Shown here piece by piece: positions 34,512 through 46,343 of a stretch of DNA of 64,000 nt. The DNA lies in NCBI RefSeq assembly GCF_033568475.1, contig NC_133123.1, positions 4,092,001 through 4,156,000 on the forward strand, in the 5' to 3' direction. Position 1 is the first letter of the stretch. Each line of letters opens with the position of its first letter. The notes beneath the pieces are model-generated. The model saw only the letters and a program-made list of their open reading frames with translations. It made no database searches and was not told where the DNA came from. This stretch comes from Henckelia pumila. Lineage: Eukaryota; Streptophyta; Magnoliopsida; Lamiales; Gesneriaceae. The translations under genes were made by a program, and so were the position numbers.

Positions 34512-36699
34512 TCCAACTAATTGTTTGTATAGTTTCAATTTTATTGTGAAGCGATGCAATGTACTGATAATGCTTCAATTAGGCACGGAGTTGTAAATGA
34601 GCATGTATGTAGTAAAATGAAACTTGCTTTGATACTCCAGTAATACAAAATTCAACTTGGACTGCATTAATAAAATGGAACTCGGAGTGGAGTTATTTTT
34701 GCCTGAGTCGCTGATTCACCAATTGCCTGTTTTTTTTTAAAACAATATGCAGCATTTTCTGATAACAATAAATGCACTGCAATTCAATGCGACAACGGTG
34801 ATAATTCAGCTAACCGCGTGACATTTTCGCTCATTGCATTCAAAAATGTTTTGAAAATGTTTTACTTGTGACGCGATAAATACAATAGGTTGGTCTATGA
34901 GGAGTTTTTGGCACATTCATGATCGGTGTATGTTTTGTTGAATCACATGTGTTGAGAACAATGTCCGAAATCGAGAACAATTATACCAATATCTTCTTCA
35001 AAAAAATAATAATAAAATTCGAAAATTAATAAATAGTTATGAGTGATGAAAGAATGGCAAAAAGGTGGAAGGTGGGAATCGGTCACATGGGTAACCGTAA
35101 CCCCTTGTATGGACGGTGGACCGCAGTAGCTTGCTTAATTGACCAAACTAGCTTGCAATACACATTCGTCATTTTGATAATTATTATTATATTATGGCAC
35201 GTCATGGGATATATCTTATGTTTTTTTTTTTTGAAAGATAATATATCTTATGGTTGAAACGTACACAAAGTCACAAATTTTTTGAATCGGTTAAAATAAT
35301 ATTTTAGCCCACGACTCGATCAGCGAATCAAACATTTTTAGAAAATTTGGCTTCGCCGCCACTAACTAGCTACAATTGAAGTGTTTCTTCTTCGTTTTTT
35401 ATTTTTTAATTTTTTGGCCTCGTTCCTGCCCCAATTTTAAAAAGATTTTTTTCCGACAAAAAGTTGATGGATGGAACGAGTTGATTGGAATTACTCCCAC
35501 ATCTCGAGCAAATCTGACGATTTTCACGAGTTTAATGAACAAACAATTGTTTGTAATTCAGACCATCCCGTCTTCTGCAAGTCGCACGAAGAATGCCGTG
35601 AATTATACTCACCAATAATTGACAATCAAAACCAGTAAACTCGAGGTAAAGAACATCTCTAACCTTATGAAAATGTAAACATATGTATATCAAAAAAGAG
35701 GAGTTGCAGATAAAAATTATGTAGCCAGCAGAGAAAAAGTATGTAGCCAGGACTTGGAATTTCCCAATACACTCTCTTTAGTGGTTTCAGCACTAAAGTT
35801 TAACACGAACATTCGCCATATTCAACATCAGGGTCTACAGATCGATTACAGAAATATTTTGAATTCTAATGGAATGATTTTAAGTTTCGAGTCCAATGCC
35901 GTACTATCAAACATGTCAAGTGTTGTAACTGATTCAAACAAATCCAATGAGGCATCGATCATCCAAGTTTCTTTTCTTGGATGTTATGTGTCATGATTGC
36001 TTACAGAATCGTCGTTCTTCTTCAAAGAACTGTTATATAGGGGGGAGTTAAAGTGACTCTTTAATCTTTATGTACTCAAAACAGATTAATTCTTGCAAAT
36101 AGTTTAAAGCACTAGCAGCAAGCACCCTTTTCTTGCAAAAACAAAGAGAAGAAAAAAACTAAACATTTTGCACAACAATGGTCAGTTAGTGAAGGAAATC
36201 AAACTTGATTTTTTTCCTGGAGTTTGAAGTTTCAGCTGTTTAAAATTATGAACACCACACTTGAGCAAGTACAAAGTAACCTGGAGTTCACAATTTATCT
36301 TGGATGCCACACGGACCTCCAATCCCAAGGAATCAAACAAATGGCATTAGAAAAATGAACACAATACAGAGATTACAAATGTGATTCAGCTCAACCATTC
36401 AAACAAGACCAAAACAAAAGACTATATAAAGCTGGCAATATAAATTTTCTGATTCATCTTGGAGAAAAATGAAGAGCTGCAGCTAAACAATAACACGATA
36501 AAGGGCAAATACTAGCATCTACTTGTAGCAGTGCCGATCAAGATAAAAAGACACATCTTATTTAGGATTCGCAATTTGCGTATCCAACTCTGATTCAGTT
36601 CGAAATAGAAAACAAAAAGAAGAAAGATACCACATGATTGTCTTTATCAGAAACAAAGCAAGCAGAGTAGGCAGCATTCTTATCCAGAAATCACCAACC
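34512..36699. other. Intergenic DNA, no gene recognised
   Basis: Several frames of 60-80 codons occur on the plus strand (for example 35039-35257 and 35754-35996), but none has a motif, a splice context or an upstream promoter. The part near 36560-36699 is probably the 3' untranslated region of the minus-strand gene that follows. Confidence 0.5.
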
Positions 36700-37395
36700 T
36701 TATCGATCTTTCGAGGCATCGAGAGACGCTGGCTCCTCTTCATCGTCCTCCCCTGAAGAAGCCACTGTCGTAACCGGATGATTTCCATCCTTCTCATCTG
36801 GATGTCTCACCACAATGACAGGACAAATACAATGCCTCACGCAGTAATCACTCACGCTCCCAAGCGTTCCGTTGTCCCCTCTCTTAATGGCACCGAATCC
36901 CATGCTCCCCATAATCAAAGCACTCAGTCTCAGTCTTTCGACCTCCAAACACAACCTCTCCTTCATATCATGATCCTTCACAATGTGAATTTTGAACGGA
37001 ATTCGCGCCCCCACAAGCGGTTGAGCCAGAAGGGATGCCTTGGTAGCTGTGAAGGCGTCGAAATCTTCTTCGAGCTTCTGCTGCGATTGCCCGTCCTCTG
37101 CTTCATTGATGGATACGTCAATGGATCCCCAATCGGCGCCGTATAGGACTGAGGTAGGGCGAACGTGGATCAAAATGACAGCATCCCCAGAGCGGAGATA
37201 GTTGCGTACGGACCAATCAACGGCAAAAGCAGACTCGTCGCTGAGATCAACGGCGAGGCCGATCCTGCGTTGGGCGTTGGCTGTGGGAGTGTCGGTGGAG
37301 ATTGGGGTGGCAGGGGGAGGGAAGCGAGTGGGAGAGGAGCGAACCCTGACGGAGGCGAGAGGTGGCAATTCAGCGTCCGGCGACGGTGGCTGCAT
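36700..37395 (-). CDS. PHOS34: Universal stress protein, PHOS32/PHOS34 type
   Basis: A single open frame of 231 residues. It belongs to the UspA / adenine nucleotide alpha hydrolase-like fold family of soluble ATP-binding proteins. The N-terminal 40 residues are Pro/Ser-rich, with SPTR, like the region phosphorylated by MAP kinases in Arabidopsis PHOS32. The Usp domain begins RRIGLAVDLSDESAFAVDWS and contains HVRPTSVLYGADWGS, HIVKDHDMKERL and the nucleotide-binding pattern GSMGFGAIKRGDNGTLGSVS followed by PVIVVRHP. A short acidic tail (GEDDEEEP) ends it. Arabidopsis PHOS34 (AT4G27320) neighbours SPL/NZZ, as here, which favours that orthology. The exact biochemical role in stress signalling is not established. 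Confidence 0.92.
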   Translation of the reverse strand: MQPPSPDAELPPLASVRVRSSPTRFPPPATPISTDTPTANAQRRIGLAVDLSDESAFAVDWSVRNYLRSGDAVILIHVRPTSVLYGADWGSIDVSINEAEDGQSQQKLEEDFDAFTATKASLLAQPLVGARIPFKIHIVKDHDMKERLCLEVERLRLSALIMGSMGFGAIKRGDNGTLGSVSDYCVRHCICPVIVVRHPDEKDGNHPVTTVASSGEDDEEEPASLDASKDR

Positions 37396-38848
37396 CTTGG
37401 CGGTGATTTGGTTGACCGGTGTGTGGTATAGAAATAATACTGCGAATATGCTTGGAATTTAGCAGAGGCAGGAAATGGCCCTCCGTCTCCTTGTCTCCCA
37501 CGCTATAGTAATAGCAATAGCATGATGATTCTTCGGATCAAGCCTAACTAATATATTCCCAAATTTTTTTAAAATTATAATTATATAAAAAAATTAGTAA
37601 AACATCGATTTTATTAATTAATGCATAAAAAAATTAGTAAAACATTGCACTTGAAATTAATTAATATCCTTGCACTTTATTTGGAAAAAATCTTTCAAAA
37701 ATGCATATAGGATAATCGTGTAATTTTAAATCTAATGTGTAACCCAACGTATAGTCATCCATATATATGTAGCATTACCGTTAGTTAATTATCTATCTAT
37801 AGATTTATTTACTCCATTTGAACAAGTATTTTGAAAATATTTTCAACGTTTTTAAGTTAAAAAAAAACATAAAATATGTATTATTAACCGTAAAAATGTG
37901 TTACAAAATAGATGTTTAAATGCATATTTATATTTAAAAATATTAAAATATTTATAAAAATTTATAAAAAAAACATTTTTATAAGAAATTTTATACTTTC
38001 TTATCCAAACATGGCTATTATATTTTATTATATATAACACAAGAGTGCAACCTATATTAAATTATTAACTCGAGGCATGGCGCAATTTGGAGTTGCCAAA
38101 AACCTCTTCCATTTCATCAAACCATCTACGTAATTTCCATATTTTATAATAACATTTTTTATATTTTATTTTCTCCTCTATCGTTTCAAATTCAAAATTT
38201 AATAAATGGACCCTCCAAGTGCAGCATAGCCCTTGGGTTAATAAGATCCACATGAAAACATGTGGGACCCATATGCTATCATGTGGATCCTCCCTTAATC
38301 CAAAGGCTTAGCTCCACCAGGTGCATAGTCTCACTCCATGCATTACCTGTTTTACGATCCGTTGTATATATTAAAAATAATTCATTCAATTTTTAGTTTT
38401 GCCTGTGTTTTACATTTATTAAGAAAATTATGGGAAAATATAGTTTATGAATAAAATTTTGGGAAAAATAGTTTTTTGTTTTATTAATTTGTCCTTTTTT
38501 TTTGTTTTTGATCCATTAGCTTTTCAAATTTGATTTTGATACACTAACTTTTAATTTTTCGTTATTTTGGTCTCACGGTAAATTTTAATAACCTTTATGG
38601 GAAAATATAGTTTATGGTTAAAATTTTCGGATAAATCCGTTGTATATATTAATAACTTTTAACTTTTAACGTACGACAAATTTTACAATACAAAAATTTA
38701 ATTTATCAAAATTTCACGATATATTAAATACAAAATCTCGCGATAAAATAACAAAATCTCACGATATTTGTTATTCCAAAATAGCAAGTTAATGCATCAA
38801 AAAAATCATTTCCCTAAAATTTCAGTTTTACATGTTTTAATAACACAA
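37396..38848. other. AT-rich intergenic DNA upstream of the stress-protein gene
   Basis: Nearest to 37396 this must include the promoter and leader of the minus-strand gene. Farther right, a roughly 30-base block (GATCCGTTGTATATATTAA and GGGAAAATATAGTTTATG) is present twice, near 38356-38455 and 38598-38650. No gene is supported. Confidence 0.45.
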
Positions 38849-39236
38849 GGCTCCGTTTGGTAGAATTATTATTAATCAATGTATAGTTTATCTTATCTAA
38901 TTATACGTTCTTTTCGCCATATTATTTATCTTTCTATTAATTATTTATTTTACATCAATCAAATCATTAGTTATTTATCTTACATCAATCAAATCATCGA
39001 ATTTAAATTACTATATTACTAACACTTATAAATAATATTATTCATATTTTATTTATTATTAAAAGGACAAAATGGTAATTTTGTATTTTTATATAAAATT
39101 CAACCAATCAAATCAAATAAACTATAATCTATCAATCAAATCAATTATTTTATTCACTATCATTTCTTATTTATTTTTTATTACATTACAATTTATCTAT
39201 ATATTATTTATCCTATCATCTAAAGCAAACTGAGCC
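38849..39236. mobile_element. MITE-like element, copy 1
   Basis: The 388-bp AT-rich segment begins GGCTCCGTTTGGT and ends AGCAAACTGAGCC, an imperfect terminal inverted repeat. The interior contains TACATCAATCAAATCA and TTATTTATCTATTAATT-like blocks shared with copies near 46096 and 61973. No coding capacity is present. A clear target duplication was not seen. The TIR resembles GGCACCGTTTGG-type MITEs common in plants. Confidence 0.65.
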
Positions 39237-40009
39237 TAAGAAAATTGTCTAAATAGTTAATGTACAGTAATATATTGACAAAAGATTAAATATAATAATA
39301 TTAAATAATAAGATTAAATATTCAAAGATTTCTATACACGCGCGCGCTCGCATACGAATCTAACACGATGAATAGTGAATACTAGTGCTAATTAATATGC
39401 TTTCAAACAAAATTCTTATCATATCGTTTTTAGGTTAATTTTGTGAGACAAAATTTTGATTATATTTACAAAATAATATTAGTTTTTTATATAAAAAATT
39501 AAGATACTCTTATATTATATACAATAAAAGATTACTATTATTATAAAATAAGGCACTTCAAGGTGCTCTTTTTGAGAAAAAAGGGAAAGAAGTCAGTAGC
39601 TAGTAAATAGTTTTATGTTGGGAGATAAGGGGAAAATATTATTCCAACTAATTTCAAAAGAGCAACGAAAGCCCTAACATGTATTTTTGGATTCTAAACT
39701 TCATCTTTCAATTGCTTTCATTTTTTTTCTTAAAAAAAATTCATATGAACACCTTTTTTGTGTCATAACTACTGGTTTTTTAGAAAAATAATAAAGCGTT
39801 TTTAATTTGCTCCAAAATTTTTAAGACCCTAAAAAATGGACATTTTCGCCTCCTTTAATTTCTTTACGTAACAAATTAAAGATTAAATATAAATAGATTA
39901 TAGATCATCCTCATCTGAAAAAATTTATATTCCTAACATAACTTATGAATTGAAATTGGACATCATTTTCACAATATAAAAGGCTGATCTTGCTTTACTA
40001 AAACAGCTA

Positions 40010-40063
<54 letters not shown>

Positions 40064-41186
40064 TCCATTTTTAAGAATAAATTGTCCTATTTGCTCAAAC
40101 ATTCGACCATGGAGAATACTCCTCAAAAGCAAAAGACGTTATTATATATTGTTGTGTACAATCTGAAGTAATCCATGTGTCGTTATCAGGCAATATTTAT
40201 CACACCATGCACTGATATATGTATTTCATGTCAAATAACACAAAATCTGCATTCTCATGGTCATTTTTTGATACTAATTCCAATTTACTTAAACCATGCA
40301 TATAAAATTATTATTTTTTATACCGAAACATTACTTTTAATTTATTATAAATATGATTCGGATCGACACGTCTCACGAATATAAATTTGTGATACTATGT
40401 CACAATAGATTCACTCGTCAAATAATTAAATAAATCTTACATCTTAAATAATTAAAAAAATATTAGCAATGCTTGCACGTGATGTATGTATGTATATTCG
40501 TATTTATTTAATACAAAAAACTTTTTTTATGCTAATTATTTTTCATGTTATTTTAAAACCGACGTTATAAATATTATTTTTATATATTCAAAAATTAAAT
40601 AATTTTAAAAGATATTTAATCACTTAAATATCATTTCAAGAATAATATCTCATCTTATTCCTTAATTATTAATTAAAATATTTAAAGAATCTTACCATGA
40701 ATTTGAAATTCATCATAAATTATTAACGTACATAAATTTGTATGTTTTTATTTATGTTAAAAAGTAAAATTCTTACTCAAATTTATAATTATGTTTTTAT
40801 TGTATCATTTTATTTGTGAATTATTATTTTTCCTTAAAAGTTAAAATAACATTTCTTTGAAATATTTTCATAATATTGTAAATAAAATGTTTTAAATATA
40901 TATTTTAATCCTACTATTAATGAGATAAAATAAATAATTATTTTCGAAATGATATTTAATACTTAAATATTTTAAATGTATATTAATTTTCCATGTGATC
41001 AGTTATGAAAATAACATAAAATATAATTAATAAGTATATTCAAAAAAAATTTATGTATTCAAAATTTTTTTACATATGTGCGCATCATGTGCAAGAGGCA
41101 TTGGTATGTGTACGTGTATATATATGAATCAAGATTATATTTTTTTAAAAAAAAAATTGAACGTTTTTTAATTATCTCGTTCATCT
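39237..41186. other. AT-rich intergenic DNA with a TA/TG microsatellite
   Basis: A (TA)n(TG)n tract lies at 40011-40062. Otherwise no gene or bounded repeat could be supported; a frame at 40175-40384 has no recognisable motif. Confidence 0.5.
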
Positions 41187-41568
41187 TGTTAAGAAATGAG
41201 ACTTGGACCTAACTCACCCCAAAAGCTAGCTCAAGGGGGTTGCTCTTGTCTATATTAAGGGCTCTCAGGCTATATATTTAGCAACCGATGTGGGACACAA
41301 ACTAATACACCAACACACCCCTAGTAATGAAACGACTGGAGCGTGTAGATATTAACGGGTGGCCAACTATGGGACGGGTCGTCACAGGTGAGGCCAACTA
41401 TGAGTCGTCCAACACATAACGGTGGAACCCGGACTCTGATATCATGTTAAGAAATGAGACTTAACTCACCTCAAAAGCTAGCTCAAGAGGAGAGGATTTC
41501 CCTTGTCTATATTAGGACTCCCAGGCTATTTAGGCAACCGATATGAGACACAAATTAAGACATCAACA
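41187..41568 (-). mobile_element. TRIM: terminal-repeat retrotransposon in miniature
   Basis: Two direct repeats of 129 and 124 bp (41187-41315 and 41445-41568) begin TGTTAAGAAATGAGACTT and end CAACA. The 129-bp interior has a primer-site-like TGATATCAGAGTC on the minus strand next to the right repeat, and a short purine stretch next to the left one. The five bases CATCT flank both sides (41182-41186 and 41569-41573). It has no coding capacity, so it must be moved by proteins of another LTR element. Minus orientation is inferred from the primer-site position. Confidence 0.85.
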
Positions 41569-41733
41569 CATCTTAATTCTTAAATATTAAAAAAAAATGT
41601 TACTAGAATTTAAACTTGTAATCGGAGTTTCTACAATTTGAATTTTCAAAACTGTCTCCCCGCAGGCAATATATGATAGATTGGTAATAATAATTTCATT
41701 ATTTGGTTGAGGCTATTTTTTCCTCAACACACA

Positions 41734-42344
41734 TAGAACTGTCAGACGGGCCACGACACGCGGCCCGTTTGAGTTGGGCCGTTTAGGCCCGTCTACAAAC
41801 GAGCCATAAAATACCCAACCCACCCCGCCCCATCGCAGGTTGCGAGCTAGGCAGGCAGCCCGCCAAAATTTTAAAAAAATAAAAAATAAAAAAACAAATT
41901 TAGTATTTAAGATTGAAAAATATATATCAACAATGTTAAATAATAACAAATCAAAAATGTCACAATCAAACAAATTATGTAAAATTTTGATGTTAACTAT
42001 TATATTTTGAATAAAAAGTCACATTTTCAAATAATATGAATAATATAAATAAATATTTAACCATAAAAAATAATTTAAGATATTAAAAAATATCAAATAC
42101 TAGTTTTAAAATTTTAAAATCACATTATTTAAAAATAAGTATTTTTATACCCATAATTCAAAAAAATTTATAACATTTATTTTTTAAAGAAACAGGCAGA
42201 TCGGCCCGGCCCGCCTCAACCCGCGGCCCGTTTGGGTTGTCCCGTTTAGGCCCGCCTTCAAACGAGCCAGTAAAACCCTAATCCACCAATTTTTCATGGC
42301 AGAACGAGCTGGCCCGATGGGTTCGACCCGTTTTGACGGCTCTA
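41734..42344. mobile_element. Non-autonomous hAT-like DNA transposon
   Basis: The 611-bp element begins TAGAACTGTCAGACGGG and its other end read inversely is TAGAGCCGTCAAAACGGG. Eight-base flanks are AACACACA and AACACATA, a near-perfect target duplication of the length made by hAT transposases. Two 50-bp direct repeats with CGGCCCGTTTG and TTTAGGCCCG lie near 41759 and 42221. A small frame on the minus strand at 41713-41973 crosses its edge and is not considered a gene. Confidence 0.75.
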
Positions 42345-43512
42345 AACACATACTCATTCCGAAAAGCCCCGGTTACTATATGCACGAGCTATAGCTAGCA
42401 CAATATATACATCCCCCGAAATGCATGCTTAATTCAATCACAAACGTAACTTTATCATTCATAAATCCTTTTATTTCATGATATATTTAATATTTATGAT
42501 GATTGTATAATTGTACTTAGACCCGTAATGATAAAGAAAGTATAATCATGAATTATGATCAAGATTCTGGCAGATGAAGAAAAGGCTTGGATCAGCTTTA
42601 TTGGTTTTACTGCGAGTCTTTGGCAGAAGCTGTGTTTAGCTGCAGCCGCTTGCTGGTGATATAGCTCTCCCTGTACTAACATGCAGTACCGATTACCATT
42701 CATTATTTTCTTTTCCTTTAATTTCAGAATCCCATTTCAAATATATATTATATATATATATCAAAAAGTGCTTGGTTTATCTGTTGTGTACTCCGATCCC
42801 CATTAATTCAAGAAAGGGGTCAGCGGTGATTCTTGTGTTTCAGCACTTACATGCCAGAAACCAACACTGGGGAGGCAAGTATCGATGCCTTCTCATCCTT
42901 AATTACCTACCTATTTCGTAGAATACAAACAAGTTCTAGGTTTTTCAAGATTATAATATATATATATATATATATAAAAAAAAAACATATGCAGCAGCAG
43001 TACGTACGACAGAAAATTAACACACTAATTAAATTCTTTCTAAAATTAATTTTATAAAAAAACAAATTGTTATAATTAAGAGGCCGGCCGGCGCATAGGG
43101 GCGGCCGGGCCCGTGATTTTCAGGGGAACAGGCAACTACACATTATTTTTTAGATACTGTTTATAAGCGTAGATATGTATATAAAATCTTGTAAGATTTA
43201 GTGTGGTTTAAAATTTCAGGACGTACGTACGTAGAATAATTACCATAGCTAGTTAAGCATGAAAACCCATGTAAAAAATCCCAACACCGGGAGACATCAG
43301 ATGAAGAAACTGGAAAATATGGAGAACGAGACATGGTGGATCCTAGAAAACTCAGAAAATGTATTGCCCCAATCTGGAGTTGAAAGCAGTTTGGCAGCCA
43401 AAAGGGTAAGCATAAAGCTATATTTTGGTCCTTGATAACTGGTATTTCACAAAAACGTGAAAAGACAAAAACCAAAGAACAGAGATGGCATCTTTGATTA
43501 AATTCCTGCATG
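42345..43512. other. Intergenic DNA downstream of the SPL-like gene
   Basis: It holds AT microsatellites near 42745 and 42957 and an isolated GC-rich patch at about 43081-43117 (GGCCGGCCGGCG). The last few hundred bases are probably 3' untranslated sequence of the minus-strand gene. No gene is supported. Confidence 0.45.
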
Positions 43513-44774
43513 CTAATAAGAAAGCTTGAGAGACAGATCAATAGAACCGGTGGAGCCATCCAAACCAGTCAGTGCTGCAGTGCTGCTGGCTCCGCAACAA
43601 GATTGATCTCCGATATTCACAGATTCTGAACCCCACCCCGCCATTAGCTTCATCATCACATACTCATTGTTGTTTGAGTTCATGTTGCTTTTCATACCTT
43701 TACCAGATGGGAAAAACTCATACTCCATAACCAATGCATTCCCAGCTTCTGAACTTGATGTTGTTGATGACGAAGGTGACCCTTTTTTGTGAACTGCCAC
43801 GATCTCTACACCCTATAATGTGATTATCACTTACATATTAAGCATGCAAATATACATAATCTATCATGGTTGTTGGTATTAAAGAAATCTTGGAAGAAAA
43901 GGGTCATTAACTCATTCCGTATTAAAGATGATTTAGTAGTTGATTATTACCGGTTGGCCATTACGAATGGTGTATGCCACGTTAGGTTCCGGCCGTACTT
44001 TTGTTGCAAGCCCTTGATTTTCTCGCTTGATGTAGGTAGTTTGTCCAACATTTAACCCCAAGAATCCACACCCACTAAACTCAGGCTTCATTCCACAGCA
44101 GCTAATTAAATTTTGACCACTGATTTTCTTTCTCTACAAGATCAAAAAACGTTTGCGTTTGTAGTACTTCCTTAATGCTGCAATATTTGAATTGTTAAAG
44201 AGAGATAGATATATATATATATATATACCTCTTGACAAGAAATGCAGAGCTGAGTGCAACTCTTCACAACATTTGGGTTAGAAGAAAAAGCATCCAAGCT
44301 ATTTGATCCCTTAACTTCAAACACATCTGCTGGAAAATGATAATCAGGCACAAAATTACCTCCAAAACCCACCTGACCAATATTAAACCCCAATCTTTCG
44401 TTTGGATTATTGAACCCCATTTTCCCCGCACCGAAATTGGGAGCCCCGAAACCACCCAGCTTGGGAAACTGAACAGGGCCGGAAACATTGACAGGAGTAG
44501 GATCAACAAAAGAAGAGGGTAAGGGAAAGTTGAGTGCTTGATTATTTTCGTTAATCTCAGTCATTTTCTTCAAATCTTCAACCCTGAGGCGCTCAAGTTG
44601 AGCCACCCCCATCCCTCTGAGCCTCTGCTTTTTCTTCTGCCCATTGCAAGACTCGCCACCCTTGGCCTTTGTCCGGCGGGAGCGCTGTATTGGGCGGTGA
44701 TCGCGGTCTTCCGGCATGGCCATACAGATGTCGGTGTTGGGATCAGTGAGCTTGGTAACAGAATTAGCAGCCAT
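43513..44774 (-). CDS. SPL: SPOROCYTELESS/NOZZLE-like EAR transcriptional repressor
   Basis: Exons by splice sites and phase are 44774-44229, 44133-43951 and 43812-43513, giving 342 residues. SPL/NZZ is a nuclear adaptor that recruits TOPLESS co-repressors and blocks TCP factors; it is needed to start sporocyte formation in anthers and ovules. The basic N-terminal part carries the SPEAR motif (RLRGMGVAQLERLR, residues 51-64). The C-terminal part has EYEFFP (273-278), also found in Arabidopsis SPL/NZZ, and ends with the EAR motif IDLSLKLSY (334-342), of LxLxL type. Exon 2 encodes a Cys/Gly-rich stretch and a VGQTTYIKREN segment for which I recall no counterpart in Arabidopsis. Three exons match the SPL gene layout. 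The neighbouring PHOS34-like gene and receptor kinases agree with the Arabidopsis order at AT4G27330. Other SPEAR/TIE family members are the alternative. Confidence 0.9.
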
Positions 44775-46090
44775 GGTGATATTGTTTTATGGAGAGAAAA
44801 GAGGAGAAGGAAAGGGAAAGGCAACCAACCAGAAGTAGAGGTACAGCTGAGAAATGCAAAATGTGGGGGGATTTCATGAAGTATTTGGAGTGTGTGTCCA
44901 AATATGTGAATATATACAGAAAGTTTGATAGTCGCATGTCCTTTTTAATCTTGTCAGAGTTTATTGGCATTTTTCTTTAGTTAGTTAAAGCTTTTGCAGT
45001 CTTTATTTGTTGTTGCCCGATCTTTCATCATTACTCAGATTTTCTTAACTTAATTTGCTTCTTGTGTTATTGCATGATTACTCAGATTTTCTTAAATTAA
45101 TGGATCTTCAAATATTAGCAATATCCCAAAAGCTTGAGTTACGTTCATGATATGGATTAATGGATCATTACAAGATTATTTTTTATTTTCGCTGGGATAT
45201 ATAATTTAAAAAGTTTACAAATAAAAGTTTTGAACTGATTAATTTCACATAATTTACTAATCATCTCGTGCATTTTTTTTTCCCCCTAATTCTGAATTTA
45301 TAGTAATTCTTTTCTTCTTGGGTGGAGAAGCCTGACGTTCTTAGGACAACAAAAGGCATGAGGCCTATAGAATAGGCCTGGGTTTGCAAGGTCCAACTTA
45401 TTGTTACTAGTTTTGGGGGTTTTCTGTTGCAAGTTTTGCTATTGGATGTGTGTACATTAAAAGCAACACATAAAAACAATCATATACACTGAGATTTGTT
45501 TCTGTCCCCATCCATGTCTTATGTATGTGTGTATCTATATATATATATATGTGTGTGTGTTATCACAAAATAATTCTAATATTTAATAACCATAATTAAA
45601 TATTATTTGTTTTTGGTAACATATAATATTTTACGCATTAAAATAAATAAATATAATATAGATACGGTACTATGTATTAAGTATGTATGTTTAATTCCTT
45701 AGAGCACAAGTGCACAACATGATCTTTTTAGTTACTAAAAGTAAACAAATGTCTTAAAAATAACATTTCTTGCACAACAAAACAAAAGCTGAGCACATCC
45801 ATGTGAATGAAATTCGAAGTTCCTGTACAATAATCAAGGTGGTCCAAATTTAATTTGTTAAATGTTTTACGATATAATTTTCTTTAAATATCTTGCACTT
45901 TAATTTTACACCGTGAAGTAATTGGACTAATTAAGCACTTTAATTTTACACTGTGAAGTAATTGGACTTATTAAGTTGTCAAACGAACAGATTACAATAA
46001 TCACATTGTAAGAGTGTCGTAAGTTGTATGCTGGTCGATCGAAGTAAGTGAAAATGACATCAACGATTGATAATACTGTCAAGTGTCAAC
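44775..46090. other. Promoter-side and intergenic DNA right of the SPL-like gene
   Basis: The first kilobase should contain the SPL-like promoter and leader. A 40-base unit with GCACTTTAATTTTACAC and GTGAAGTAATTGGACT is present twice in tandem at 45895-45974. Short frames on both strands lack motifs and are not reported. Confidence 0.45.
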
Positions 46091-46343
46091 TATATGACAT
46101 TGTTTGGTTTGATGTATTATTAATCTATATATAATTTATTCCAATCAATTTCGTCTTATTTTCGTCATATTATTTATCTATTTATTAATTAATAATTTTA
46201 CATCAATTAAATCAAATAAATTATAATCTATCTATCAAATCAAATAATGTATTAACTATTTTTTTAATTTATTTTTAACTTACATTATATTACTTATCTA
46301 TGGATTATTTATCATATCACTCAAATCAAACGGTGCCTATATG
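46091..46343. mobile_element. MITE-like element, copy 2
   Basis: It starts ACATTGTTTGGTTTGATG and ends CAAATCAAACGGTGCC, an imperfect terminal inverted repeat, and shares interior blocks (TTTACATCAATTAAATCA, TATTATTTATCTATTTATTAATTA) with 38849-39236. TATATG lies on both sides (46091-46096 and 46338-46343), a possible target duplication. Confidence 0.65.
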
